Assembly: GCF_000143685.1 (NCBI RefSeq)
Contig: NC_014328.1
Coordinates: forward strand, 2,604,001-2,668,000
Origin: Clostridium ljungdahlii DSM 13528
Lineage (GTDB): Bacteria > Bacillota > Clostridia > Clostridiales > Clostridiaceae
DNA length: 64,000 nucleotides
Direction of reading: 5' to 3'
Shown one piece after another: positions 27,455 through 35,873 of this stretch. The notes below the pieces were generated by a model that was given only the letters and a program-made list of their open reading frames with translations, did not search any database and had not been told where the DNA came from. Position numbers and translations under genes: made by a program. The stretch's first letter is position 1, and every line of letters starts with the position of its first letter.

Positions 27455-27556
27455 TTTTTGAGTTGATAGTAGACAATTGACAGTTTCAGTGACGTTTTGC
27501 TTTAACAAAACGAGCCTTCACTGTCCACTATCAATTGTCAACTTTCAACTAAATTA
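27455..27556. repeat. Palindromic repeat E between ygeX and the D-aminoacylase gene
   Basis: Arms of about 40 bp pair imperfectly: AGTTGATAGTAGACAATTGA on the left and TCAATTGTCAACTTTCAACT on the right. At the apex CGTTTTG and CAAAACG form a perfect inner stem around CTTTAA. The arm style (AGTTGA/AGTTAA runs) resembles the interior of element C. Flanking bases (CGACTTTCACACATGTAAAG) resemble the outer end of elements A-C. Together D and E account for most of the 424-bp gap before 27606. Confidence 0.7.
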
Positions 27557-27605
27557 CAAAAGTTGAGTTGATTCTAATTAAAATTTTAAAAAAGAGGTAA
27601 TCCAA

Positions 27606-29210
27606 TTGTTAGACATTTTAATAAAAAATGGTTTAATTGTAGATGGTACAAATACTACTCCTTATCATGCAGATATGGGAATCAAGGATGGCAAAATAAT
27701 AAGTATAGAGAAAAATCTATCAAGTGAAGCAAATGACGTTATTGATGCCTCTAGATTAATAGTTTGTCCAGGCTTTATTGACGTGCACAGCCATAATGAT
27801 CTAGTGCCTTTTACTTGTGAAAACCTTAGAAATTCAAAGTTACTTCAAGGGGTTACTACTGAACTCGTGGGTCAATGTGGCTTAGGGATTTTTCCCTATA
27901 TAGAAAGTCAGGATAATGCATGGAAAAATTATGTTGTTGGAATAGTTGGAGGTGCTGATCTAAAATGGCACTTTTCTGACCTGAATGAGTATATGGCTAA
28001 AATCAATTCAATGGGATTAAAAAACAATTACGCTTCATTAATTTCCCAGGGTGCTGTCAGAACAAATGTAATGGGATTTGACCCTAGAATACCTACGCAA
28101 TGTGAAATTGACCACATGTGCAGGTTAGTAGATAATGCTATGAGAAAAGGTGCTTTTGGAATGTCTCTAGGTCTTCAATATATGCCTGGTATTTTTAGCT
28201 GTAGAGATGAATTAATTGCTATGTGTAAAGTTGTAAAAAGTTATAATGGGATTGTTATGGTTCATGTTAGAAATCACGATAACACTATAAATAATGCTTT
28301 AGAAGAAATTATATCAATTGCCAGAGAATCTAAGGTAAAGCTTCAGATTTCCCATATGAGATCTTATAATTCAAGTGAATTAGGCTTGAATGCTGATTCA
28401 CTTATTAAAATTGTACAAAAAGCAATTGATGATGGTATAGACATTACTTTTGATGAACATCCCTATCTTTCCGGCAGTACCTTAATGACTCAACTTTTAC
28501 CGCCCTGGCTTACAAAAGAAGGAGAAGGTACCTTATTAGAAAAATTAAAGGATGTTCAAGTATTAAATAGAGTTAAAAATGAACTTTCTAATACAAAAAT
28601 CCATTACCCTGCATGGGATAATTACAGTGCAATAGCTGGTTGGGATGGTATCCTCATCACTTCACTTAAGAAAGATAAAAATTTGAAGTACATTGGAAAA
28701 ACCGTTGGAGATATTTCAAGGGACTTGGGAATACACCCGGTAGACTTTATATCTAAACTACTTATTGAAGAAAATGCAGGAGTTGGAATAGTTACCTTAA
28801 ATATATTTTCAGAAGAAGACACTATAAAACTCATACAACATCCCCTACAGATGGTATGTTCAGATAGTATACCTGCCGGTGTTCCACATCCACGTTTCTA
28901 TGGTAATTATCCTCTTTTTATAGGTAAATTTGTGCGAGAAAAAAAAGCTATTAGCCTTGAAAATGCCATATACAAATCAACGCTATTCCCTGCAGTTACA
29001 TTGGGTTTAAAAGATATAGGTAAATTAGCTCCTAACAATATGGCAGACATCACTATATTTGATTTTGACAAAATCATAGGTTATGAAGATTACAAGAATC
29101 CAACTAAATCGCCTATTGGTGTAAAATATGTATTGTTAAACGGAAAACTTGCTGTAAAAAATGGAGTTGTATGCAAAGGTAATTATGGTAGAGTTATAAG
29201 GCACACGTAA
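27606..29210 (+). CDS. D-aminoacylase-like (N-acyl-D-amino-acid deacylase family) amidohydrolase
   Basis: 534 aa. PGFIDVHSHNDLVPF carries the first two metal-binding histidines, QISHMRSYNSSELG and TFDEHPYLSGST further motifs, and MVCSDSIPAGVPHPRFYG the C-terminal Asp region of the D-aminoacylase/dihydroorotase-like group. The family removes acyl or carbamoyl groups from D-amino acids. Here a ureido acid from purine breakdown is a plausible substrate, but I cannot name it. The TTG start at 27606 is supported by AAAGAGGT upstream. It is separated from ygeX by two foldback repeats. Confidence 0.8.
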   Translation: MLDILIKNGLIVDGTNTTPYHADMGIKDGKIISIEKNLSSEANDVIDASRLIVCPGFIDVHSHNDLVPFTCENLRNSKLLQGVTTELVGQCGLGIFPYIESQDNAWKNYVVGIVGGADLKWHFSDLNEYMAKINSMGLKNNYASLISQGAVRTNVMGFDPRIPTQCEIDHMCRLVDNAMRKGAFGMSLGLQYMPGIFSCRDELIAMCKVVKSYNGIVMVHVRNHDNTINNALEEIISIARESKVKLQISHMRSYNSSELGLNADSLIKIVQKAIDDGIDITFDEHPYLSGSTLMTQLLPPWLTKEGEGTLLEKLKDVQVLNRVKNELSNTKIHYPAWDNYSAIAGWDGILITSLKKDKNLKYIGKTVGDISRDLGIHPVDFISKLLIEENAGVGIVTLNIFSEEDTIKLIQHPLQMVCSDSIPAGVPHPRFYGNYPLFIGKFVREKKAISLENAIYKSTLFPAVTLGLKDIGKLAPNNMADITIFDFDKIIGYEDYKNPTKSPIGVKYVLLNGKLAVKNGVVCKGNYGRVIRHT

Positions 29211-29373
29211 TTATATTAAGTTAAGAATTAAGGATTAAAAATTAATAGTTACTGATATTTTAATTTAATATTATATTTTCCATAAATTTATTTTATTACC
29301 ACACGATATAATATATATAACATGCAGTTAATGACTACAATTATACTTACAGAAACTTAATGGGAGGGACATT

Positions 29374-29532
29374 ATGGAAATAAAATTGGATTATAAAAAT
29401 ACAAGTAACAAAATCGTTAGCGATCCTTATAATAATAAAGTTTGCAATGATTTTAAGTCATGTATTTATCAATTGAAACCATATTTAAAAACCTTTTCTA
29501 TAAGTGCAAAATTCTATAGTGATTCTAATTGA
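29374..29532 (+). CDS. Small hypothetical protein, 52 aa, possibly truncated
   Basis: Starts at an ATG with a strong GGGAGG site 5 nt upstream and encodes MEIKLDYKNTSNKIVSDPYN followed by 32 more residues, ending FYSDSN. I recognise no family. A TATAAT box about 65 bp upstream (near 29309) could be its promoter, with no clear -35. The stop codon coincides with the left end of foldback element F, so the reading frame may have been cut short by that insertion. The spacer 29211-29373 otherwise shows only a short repeat (AGTTAAGAATTAAGGATTAA) resembling part of element C. Confidence 0.45.
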   Translation: MEIKLDYKNTSNKIVSDPYNNKVCNDFKSCIYQLKPYLKTFSISAKFYSDSN

Positions 29533-29759
29533 AATTTTAACTTATACATAAAATATACTAACAAAATTGAAATTACACTTAAAAACTTTTTTCATAAGTC
29601 TTAGTGAGGTATTTTAGAAAATCTTAGAAGATTATATATGTCTGAGGTACGAGTTTATATAATCTTCTTTAGATTTTCTAAATACTGAACTTTAGACTTA
29701 TAAAAAGTTTTTAGTGTAATGAAATTTGTTAGTATATGCCTGGTATAAGTAAACTTTTT
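29533..29759. repeat. Foldback element F (about 227 bp), relative of elements D and G
   Basis: Left end AAATTTTAACTTATAC and the complement of the right end AAAAAGTTTACTTATACC are imperfect copies of the D-element terminus. Inner arms pair over about 90 bp (ATACTAACAAA, ACACTTAAAAACTTTT, TTTTAGAAAATCT, GAAGATTATATA). The apex reads CTGAGGTACGAG, the same core as in A, B and D. It separates the small plus-strand gene from the end of the convergent xdhB and can terminate both. Confidence 0.75.
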
Positions 29760-29768
29760 ACTTAGAAG

Positions 29769-30587
29769 CTAAATCCCATTGCTTTCAAGGAAATCACGAA
29801 GTAAATTCATACATACAATCTTTCTATATTCTGCTGAAACCCTTCCTTTTATAGGGATAATAACCTTATCATATGCTGCAAGGTACTCTTTCTTAACAGT
29901 TTTTGCTTCTTCAATAGTCTTGCCAATGAGCATTCTATCAATAACTGGCAGTCTTATAATAACATCTTTAACTGCGCCAAAGGCTGTACTGCAATTACAA
30001 ATTTTATTATTTTCTACATTAAGGATACCAGCAAAAGATACCCTGGAAATTGCTAAGGCATTTCTTGCCCCTACCTTCTTATAATAATAATTGTCAAATC
30101 CTTCTTTATTCATAAGAACTTCAACAAGCAGTTCATCTTTTTTGAGGGAAGTCTTTTTTCTACCAAGATAAAATTCATTAATAGGAATAATCCTCTCCTC
30201 TTTACTACTTACAATACGCAGTTTAGAATCCGTAACAAAAAAGATAAGTGCACTATCTGCTTTAGGTGAGCCATTACATATATTACCGCCAACAGTACCT
30301 AAATTTCGAATTGCAGGTGCTGCAATTTGCGATACTGCTTCTTTTAAAATAGCAGGAGTCAATTCATTTTCAATAATATCCGTAAAAGTACACCCCGCAC
30401 CGATGTGAATATACTTTTCATCCTCTAATATATTTTTCATCTCAGATATTTTATTTAAGAACAAATATCTAGCATTTTCATCTGCCTTAATCATTAAATC
30501 CGTACCTCCTGCATAAGGAGTAACCTCCTCTTTTGCAAGAACATCCAATGCTTCCTTTAAAGATGATGGTCTATAACTATTTACCAT
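29769..30587 (-). CDS. xdhB: Xanthine dehydrogenase FAD-binding subunit
   Basis: 272 aa. YAGGTDLMIKAD and TVGGNICNGSPKADSA are the FAD-binding motifs of the CoxM/XdhB medium subunit. It transfers electrons from the iron-sulfur subunit to NAD. The gene starts inside the end of the 2Fe-2S gene (8-bp overlap; that stop codon region also holds the ribosome binding site GGAGGGG). With the next two genes it forms a three-subunit xanthine-dehydrogenase-type hydroxylase. It is the last gene of the operon, ending at foldback element F. Confidence 0.9.
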   Translation of the reverse strand: MVNSYRPSSLKEALDVLAKEEVTPYAGGTDLMIKADENARYLFLNKISEMKNILEDEKYIHIGAGCTFTDIIENELTPAILKEAVSQIAAPAIRNLGTVGGNICNGSPKADSALIFFVTDSKLRIVSSKEERIIPINEFYLGRKKTSLKKDELLVEVLMNKEGFDNYYYKKVGARNALAISRVSFAGILNVENNKICNCSTAFGAVKDVIIRLPVIDRMLIGKTIEEAKTVKKEYLAAYDKVIIPIKGRVSAEYRKIVCMNLLRDFLESNGI

Positions 30588-31048
30588 AAACCTTTCCCCT
30601 CCTTTGCTGCAATACCAATAGCCTTAACAATAGCATTATAGCCAGTGCATCTACATAGATTTCCAGAAATACCTTCTCTAATCTCTGCTTCTGTAGGATC
30701 TGGATTTTTAGAAAGTATGCATTCAGATGCAAGTATCATACCTGGAATACAAAAACCACACTGTACAGCACTAACAGAAGCATATGCCTTATCAAGGACT
30801 TCAAAACGTTTGGTTTCACGATATCCTTCAATAGTCATAACCCTACTGCCTTCTATACTGCCTACTGCTACCATACAGGAATTAACTAGCTTGCCATCAA
30901 CTATAACAGAACAGGCACCACATTCACCTTCCTTACAGCCGCACTTTACACCAGTAATGTGTAATTCATTTCTAAGTACATCAAGCAAACGCTCGCTTCC
31001 CCTGGCAGTAGATGTAACTTCTTTTTCGTTAAGAATAAATTTTATCAT
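30581..31048 (-). CDS. xdhC: Xanthine dehydrogenase 2Fe-2S subunit
   Basis: 155 aa. The first cluster is bound by CGCKEGECGAC plus a later Cys in KLVNSC, the second by CGFCIPGM and CRCTGYN, as in all small subunits of molybdenum hydroxylases. It carries electrons from the molybdenum site to FAD. Its ATG overlaps the stop codon of the molybdenum subunit (TAATG). The name follows the E. coli XdhABC scheme and should not be confused with the XdhC/CoxI maturation factors at 46371 and 57029. Confidence 0.9.
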   Translation of the reverse strand: MIKFILNEKEVTSTARGSERLLDVLRNELHITGVKCGCKEGECGACSVIVDGKLVNSCMVAVGSIEGSRVMTIEGYRETKRFEVLDKAYASVSAVQCGFCIPGMILASECILSKNPDPTEAEIREGISGNLCRCTGYNAIVKAIGIAAKEGKGLW

Positions 31049-33162
31049 TACTTAAGCACCTCCTGCAAAACCTTCATAGTATCCTCTTGAGTAAATGGAG
31101 CTTTATTCAAATTTACGTCAAGTGCATTTTCCATAGCTTCCACATATGCTGGAGCTGCACCAACAAGAGGAAGTTCACCAGCACCTTTAGCTCCATATGG
31201 GCCACAGTTATATGGATTATCTACTATTTCAGTTACAAGATTCGGAACATCTACTGCTGTAGGAATGATATAATCACTATAGCTATTATTACGGATTACG
31301 CCTTTATCATTGCATTCCATCTGCTCCATTGAAGCATATCCAATGCCTTGAAGGAAACCTCCCTGCATCTGTCCTTGTATAATGTTCATATCAATAGGAA
31401 CACCCACATCAAAAATACCCCATGCTCCAGTTACCTTTGTAATAGCAGTAAGTGTATCCACCTCTACTTCAATGACATTAACAGACCAGGAAAAGGTTGG
31501 ATAAGCATCTCCTTTGAATTTTTCAAGACTAAATGGAATTATAAAGTCGGGCTCCACAAAATGTTCTTCTACAATCTGTTCTTCCCCAGTTTTCCATTGT
31601 CCTTTCAGTTTCTCTGCTGCACGCCTAAGCAATTCTCCAACTACCATTAAAGAACGGCTTGCTACAGTAGGCCCTGAGTCAGGTACATGGTCTGTATCCG
31701 GATTGTTTATAAGCACCTTATCATAAGAAATGCCAAGGGTATCTGCAACAATTTTAGAAAAAGTAGTTTTAATACCCTGACCTATATCCGAGTTACTTAC
31801 TAAAAGTTCCACTGTATCATCAGCATTTTTTCTAATTTTTACAACAGCTTTTATGAGATCACGTTCTCCACTTCCTGTGAAACCACATCCATGGAAAAAT
31901 AATGACATTCCTATACCCTTTCGGTATCGTCCCTTTTGATTTTTATACATATGGCGCTTTTTACGATAGTCAGCAAGCTCATCAGCTCGCTTGATCATTT
32001 CAGGCAGCGATACATGGAAATGATACTTTCCACTTGTAGAAGTAGAATCACCCTGTTTAACCATATATTTTTCTTTCAGTTCAAGGGAGTCAACACCCAT
32101 TTTCTTTGCAATGTGATCCATCATCATCTCTACTGCAAAGAAAGTCTGTGGAGCACCAAAGCCACGATATGCACCACAAGGTACTGTATTTGTCTTAACT
32201 GCACGTCCTACGACACGCAAGTTTTCTACCCTATATACGCCGTTTGCACAAATTACTCCACGCTGTAAAACAACAGGAGAGAGGGTTGTATATGCACCAC
32301 TGTTGAACAGTACGTCAATATCCATACCTGTAATTTCACCATCTTTAACTGCTACTTTATAGGTACAGATAGATGGGTGACGTTTTGAAGTAAACTCCAT
32401 GTCTTCACGTCTATCAAATATTACTTTCACTGGTTTATTTGCCTTTTTAGCTGCGACTGCAGTTTGACATGCAAGTATAGAAGGAAAGTCTTCCTTACCT
32501 CCAAAGCCTCCGCCAGTAACATCCTGAATAATCTGAATATTTTTTTCATCATATCCTAAAGCTTTGGAAACTGCACCATACACATAGTAAGGACACTGCA
32601 TAGAACCACGTATTGTCATTCGCCCATCATGCGGATAAGCAATTATACCCTGAGTTTCAAGATATGCCTGTTCCTGATAACCAGTTTGAAATGTTTCAAC
32701 AAAAACCTGATCAGCTTCTTTTAAAGTCTTAGAAATGTCTCCTTTTTCACACTTGTAATGGAAGAAGACTGTATTAGATTTTTGCATATCCAAAACGGGA
32801 ACCTGTTCTTCATATACTACAATAATCTCACTTAAAATTCTATTGACTTCTTTAAGTCTAGGTCCCACAACCATCAAAATAGGTTCACCTACATATTCCA
32901 CAGTATCTTCAGCATAAACGGGTGTATCATTTTCCACAATTGCAACACGATTTACACCTGTTACATCATTTTTGTCAACAACAAAGTAACCATCAGGTAA
33001 TTTAGGAATACTGATATTAGTGATTTTTGCCCTTGCCTTTGTGGAATGCAATAGTTTGCCGTAAAGCATATCATCTATCACATGATCATCTACATAAAGG
33101 GCATGGCCACTTATTTTTAATTCATGATCTTTTTTCTTTACAGACTTACTAATATTTTTCAT
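31048..33162 (-). CDS. xdhA: Xanthine dehydrogenase molybdenum-binding subunit
   Basis: 704 aa from the ATG at 33162, with AGGGAGG before it; seven upstream in-frame codons lack a start signal. Molybdopterin contacts are GGGFGGKEDFPS and GAYRGFGAPQ, and the catalytic Glu lies in GAKGAGELPLVGAAPA near the C-terminus. The protein lacks iron-sulfur domains, which are supplied by xdhC. Probable substrates are hypoxanthine or xanthine, given the flanking adenine and guanine deaminases. It lies 40 bp downstream of the 854-aa paralogous enzyme. Confidence 0.9.
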   Translation of the reverse strand: MKNISKSVKKKDHELKISGHALYVDDHVIDDMLYGKLLHSTKARAKITNISIPKLPDGYFVVDKNDVTGVNRVAIVENDTPVYAEDTVEYVGEPILMVVGPRLKEVNRILSEIIVVYEEQVPVLDMQKSNTVFFHYKCEKGDISKTLKEADQVFVETFQTGYQEQAYLETQGIIAYPHDGRMTIRGSMQCPYYVYGAVSKALGYDEKNIQIIQDVTGGGFGGKEDFPSILACQTAVAAKKANKPVKVIFDRREDMEFTSKRHPSICTYKVAVKDGEITGMDIDVLFNSGAYTTLSPVVLQRGVICANGVYRVENLRVVGRAVKTNTVPCGAYRGFGAPQTFFAVEMMMDHIAKKMGVDSLELKEKYMVKQGDSTSTSGKYHFHVSLPEMIKRADELADYRKKRHMYKNQKGRYRKGIGMSLFFHGCGFTGSGERDLIKAVVKIRKNADDTVELLVSNSDIGQGIKTTFSKIVADTLGISYDKVLINNPDTDHVPDSGPTVASRSLMVVGELLRRAAEKLKGQWKTGEEQIVEEHFVEPDFIIPFSLEKFKGDAYPTFSWSVNVIEVEVDTLTAITKVTGAWGIFDVGVPIDMNIIQGQMQGGFLQGIGYASMEQMECNDKGVIRNNSYSDYIIPTAVDVPNLVTEIVDNPYNCGPYGAKGAGELPLVGAAPAYVEAMENALDVNLNKAPFTQEDTMKVLQEVLK

Positions 33163-33202
33163 ACAATACCTCCCTATATTCAATTCATAAAAAAGTAATA
33201 TA

Positions 33203-35767
33203 CTATTTTTTTAACTTTTTATAAAATGTACCTTTTAACGGCAGTTGACTACGGAATTTACCATCTAATCTATAATATGCATGAGAACAAGCTGGCGCTG
33301 TCGGAATCAAACATAATTCTCCACAGCCTTTTGCTCCGTAAGCCTCAGGAATCTTTCCTTTACTTTGTACAAGAATAACTTCGAGCTCTGGAGCATCTGT
33401 TGATCTCATAAGTCCTAGTGTACCCAGCTTTGTCTTAGGATAGCCGCCTTCAACTTTAAATTCTTCTGTTAGAGCATATCCAAGCCCCATAACAATGCCA
33501 CCTTCAATTTGTCCTTCAACAGCCTGAATATTGACAGGTGTTCCAACGTCATAAGCTGCAACTACTTTTTCCACTTTTCCTTCTTCATTTAAGATAACAA
33601 CCTGAGCCCCATAACTGTAGCTTACATGGCTTACTGGATTTTTCTTTGGAGATCCCATTGGATCTGTCTTTGCAGAATATTCACCATAAAATTCTCTTCC
33701 TTCTAAATCAAAAAGAGTCAATCCTTTGTCCAATTCTGCTTTTAATTTTTCAGATACACGCCTTACAGCTTCCCCAGTTACCACAGTCTGTCTAGATGCG
33801 GTACTAGTTCCTGAATCAGGTGTATGAAAGGTATCTGCTCTTTCATGAACAGTAAGTGCTGGATTTAAGCCTGTTGTTTCACATAATATGGTAGTACACA
33901 TTGTTGCAATTCCCTGTCCCATACAGGCTGCAGAAGTTTTAATATGAACTTTCCCATTTTCTACAGATAAAATGCAGCGGCCAATATCCTTATTTCCCAC
34001 TCCAGTTCCACTGTTTTTAAAAGCTATGGCAATTCCTGCATAAGGATTTGATTCATATACATCTTTAACAGCCTCCAAACATTCTACCATAGCAACACTT
34101 TCATCTGCTATTTGACCATTTGGAAGTTCCTGCCCTGGACGAATTGCATTACGGTAACGCATTTCCCAAGGTGAAATGCCCACCATCTCTGCCAATAAAT
34201 TGATATTGTTTTCAGTAGCAAAACAGCTTTGTGTTACACCAAAACCACGAAATGCTCCAGCAACCACGTTATTTGTATAAACTGACATACCTAAAATGTC
34301 AATATTCTGATAATTATATGGTCCTGCGGCATGAGTACATGCTCTTTGTAATACAGGTCCACCAAGGGATGCATAGGCACCTGTGTCTGCAATAATTACA
34401 CCTTTCATAGCTGTCAAATATCCATTTTCATCACAAGCTGTTGTAAATTCCATTTCCATTGCATGACGTTTAACATGATAATCTAAGCTTTCCTGTCTTG
34501 AAAACTTTACCTTTACCGGTTTTTTTGTGTACCATGCCATTAATGCTGCAAGATGCTGGACACTCATGTCTTCCTTGCCGCCAAATCCTCCTCCAACAAG
34601 CTGTGAATGGCAGTGTACTTTTTCTTTTGGAATTTTAAGCATATTTGAAATTTCACGCTGCTCATCGTAAACAGATTGTGAGCCAGAATAGAGTAAAATA
34701 CCATCTTCTCCTTCAGGTGCTGCAATTGCGCACTCTGGTTCCATAAATCCGTGTTCCTGAAATGGAGTTTTATATTTTCTTGTCACTACATATTTAGAAT
34801 TTTTAATTGCTTCATCTGCATTTCCACGCTGCAGAATAGAACGACTCATAATATTTCCATCTGCATGTATTAGAGGTGCATCTGCTTTTAGGGCATCTTC
34901 AGGAGAAGTAATCGGTTCCAATTCAGTGTATTCTACATCAACTAGTTTACACACTTCATCCAGCTTATCCTTATGGTAAGTTGCCACAAGTGCTAGTGAA
35001 TCTCCTATATATCTGGTTGTCCCACCTTCTGGAATCATTACATCCCAATCCTGTTTTATGTGTCCAATAATATTATTTGGAACATCCTTTGCCAGTAAAA
35101 TTTTCACACAATCCGGGTGAGCTTCTGCCTTTGTAATATCAATTTTATTTACAATAGCCCTTGGGTATTTAGATCGAACCGTTTTGGCATAAATCATTCC
35201 AGGCAGCTCCATATCATCTACAAAAATACCTGTTCCATTTACCTTTTCGTCTACATCCACTCGCTTAAATTTCTGATTCATCTTCAATTTACCTACAGGA
35301 TCTGGTATTTGAAGATTATCTCTAAAATATTTTGCTGCCATTAAAATAGCTTCTTCAATCTTCTTATATCCAGTACAGCGACAGATATTACCTCTAATCG
35401 CCTTTTTTACATCTAACTTTGTTGGATTAGAATTGACATCTAATAGAGCTTTTGCACAAATCACCATCCCAGGAATACAAAAGCCACACTGTACTGCACC
35501 TGCTTCTCCAAAACAATATTCATAAACTTCCTTTTCCCTGTCACTTAATCCCTCAATGGTTAAAATTTTTTTTCCTATAAATTTTGATACTTTTTGTACG
35601 CAAGCTTTTACTGCTTTTCCATCTACTAAAATAGTGCATGTTCCACATGCACCTTCGCTGCAACCGTCCTTTGCAGAAGTGATCTTCAAATCATCTCTTA
35701 AAAAACGCAATAGGGGTTTATCAGTATTCGAAGCTACATCCTTACCATTAATATTTAATGTAAACAT
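33203..35767 (-). CDS. Selenium-dependent xanthine dehydrogenase-type hydroxylase (2Fe-2S plus Mo domains fused)
   Basis: 854 aa. The N-terminal 160 residues bind two [2Fe-2S] clusters (CSEGACGTC, CGFCIPGM, CRCTGY). The rest is the molybdopterin domain with GGGFGGKEDMS, GAFRGFGVTQ and the catalytic Glu in GAKGCGELCLIPTAPA. The fused layout without FAD matches the Se-dependent xanthine dehydrogenase group, in which selenium is a labile cofactor rather than selenocysteine; no in-frame TGA is present. It probably hydroxylates xanthine or another purine. It heads the operon with xdhA-xdhC-xdhB and has a clear promoter. selD and yqeB/yqeC are not in the window. Confidence 0.85.
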   Translation of the reverse strand: MFTLNINGKDVASNTDKPLLRFLRDDLKITSAKDGCSEGACGTCTILVDGKAVKACVQKVSKFIGKKILTIEGLSDREKEVYEYCFGEAGAVQCGFCIPGMVICAKALLDVNSNPTKLDVKKAIRGNICRCTGYKKIEEAILMAAKYFRDNLQIPDPVGKLKMNQKFKRVDVDEKVNGTGIFVDDMELPGMIYAKTVRSKYPRAIVNKIDITKAEAHPDCVKILLAKDVPNNIIGHIKQDWDVMIPEGGTTRYIGDSLALVATYHKDKLDEVCKLVDVEYTELEPITSPEDALKADAPLIHADGNIMSRSILQRGNADEAIKNSKYVVTRKYKTPFQEHGFMEPECAIAAPEGEDGILLYSGSQSVYDEQREISNMLKIPKEKVHCHSQLVGGGFGGKEDMSVQHLAALMAWYTKKPVKVKFSRQESLDYHVKRHAMEMEFTTACDENGYLTAMKGVIIADTGAYASLGGPVLQRACTHAAGPYNYQNIDILGMSVYTNNVVAGAFRGFGVTQSCFATENNINLLAEMVGISPWEMRYRNAIRPGQELPNGQIADESVAMVECLEAVKDVYESNPYAGIAIAFKNSGTGVGNKDIGRCILSVENGKVHIKTSAACMGQGIATMCTTILCETTGLNPALTVHERADTFHTPDSGTSTASRQTVVTGEAVRRVSEKLKAELDKGLTLFDLEGREFYGEYSAKTDPMGSPKKNPVSHVSYSYGAQVVILNEEGKVEKVVAAYDVGTPVNIQAVEGQIEGGIVMGLGYALTEEFKVEGGYPKTKLGTLGLMRSTDAPELEVILVQSKGKIPEAYGAKGCGELCLIPTAPACSHAYYRLDGKFRSQLPLKGTFYKKLKK

Positions 35768-35793
35768 AAATAACCTCCTATTTTATAAAAATT

Positions 35794-35843
35794 TAACAAT
35801 TTATTGTTATAATTATTATAAAACGGAGGCTAATCTTTATCAA
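35794..35843 (-). promoter_or_regulatory. Promoter of the xanthine dehydrogenase operon with palindromic site downstream of -10
   Basis: On the minus strand TTGATA (35843-35838), 17 nt and TATAAT (35820-35815) are followed at about +5 to +20 by the palindrome TAACAATTTATTGTTA (7+2+7, 35809-35794). This differs from the ACTAACTAGTTAGT operator, so another regulator probably acts here. The ModE-like fusion encoded immediately upstream is a candidate. Confidence 0.75.
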
Positions 35844-35873
35844 ATTCTTTGTGAAAAGAACTTGCTTTTTGCA

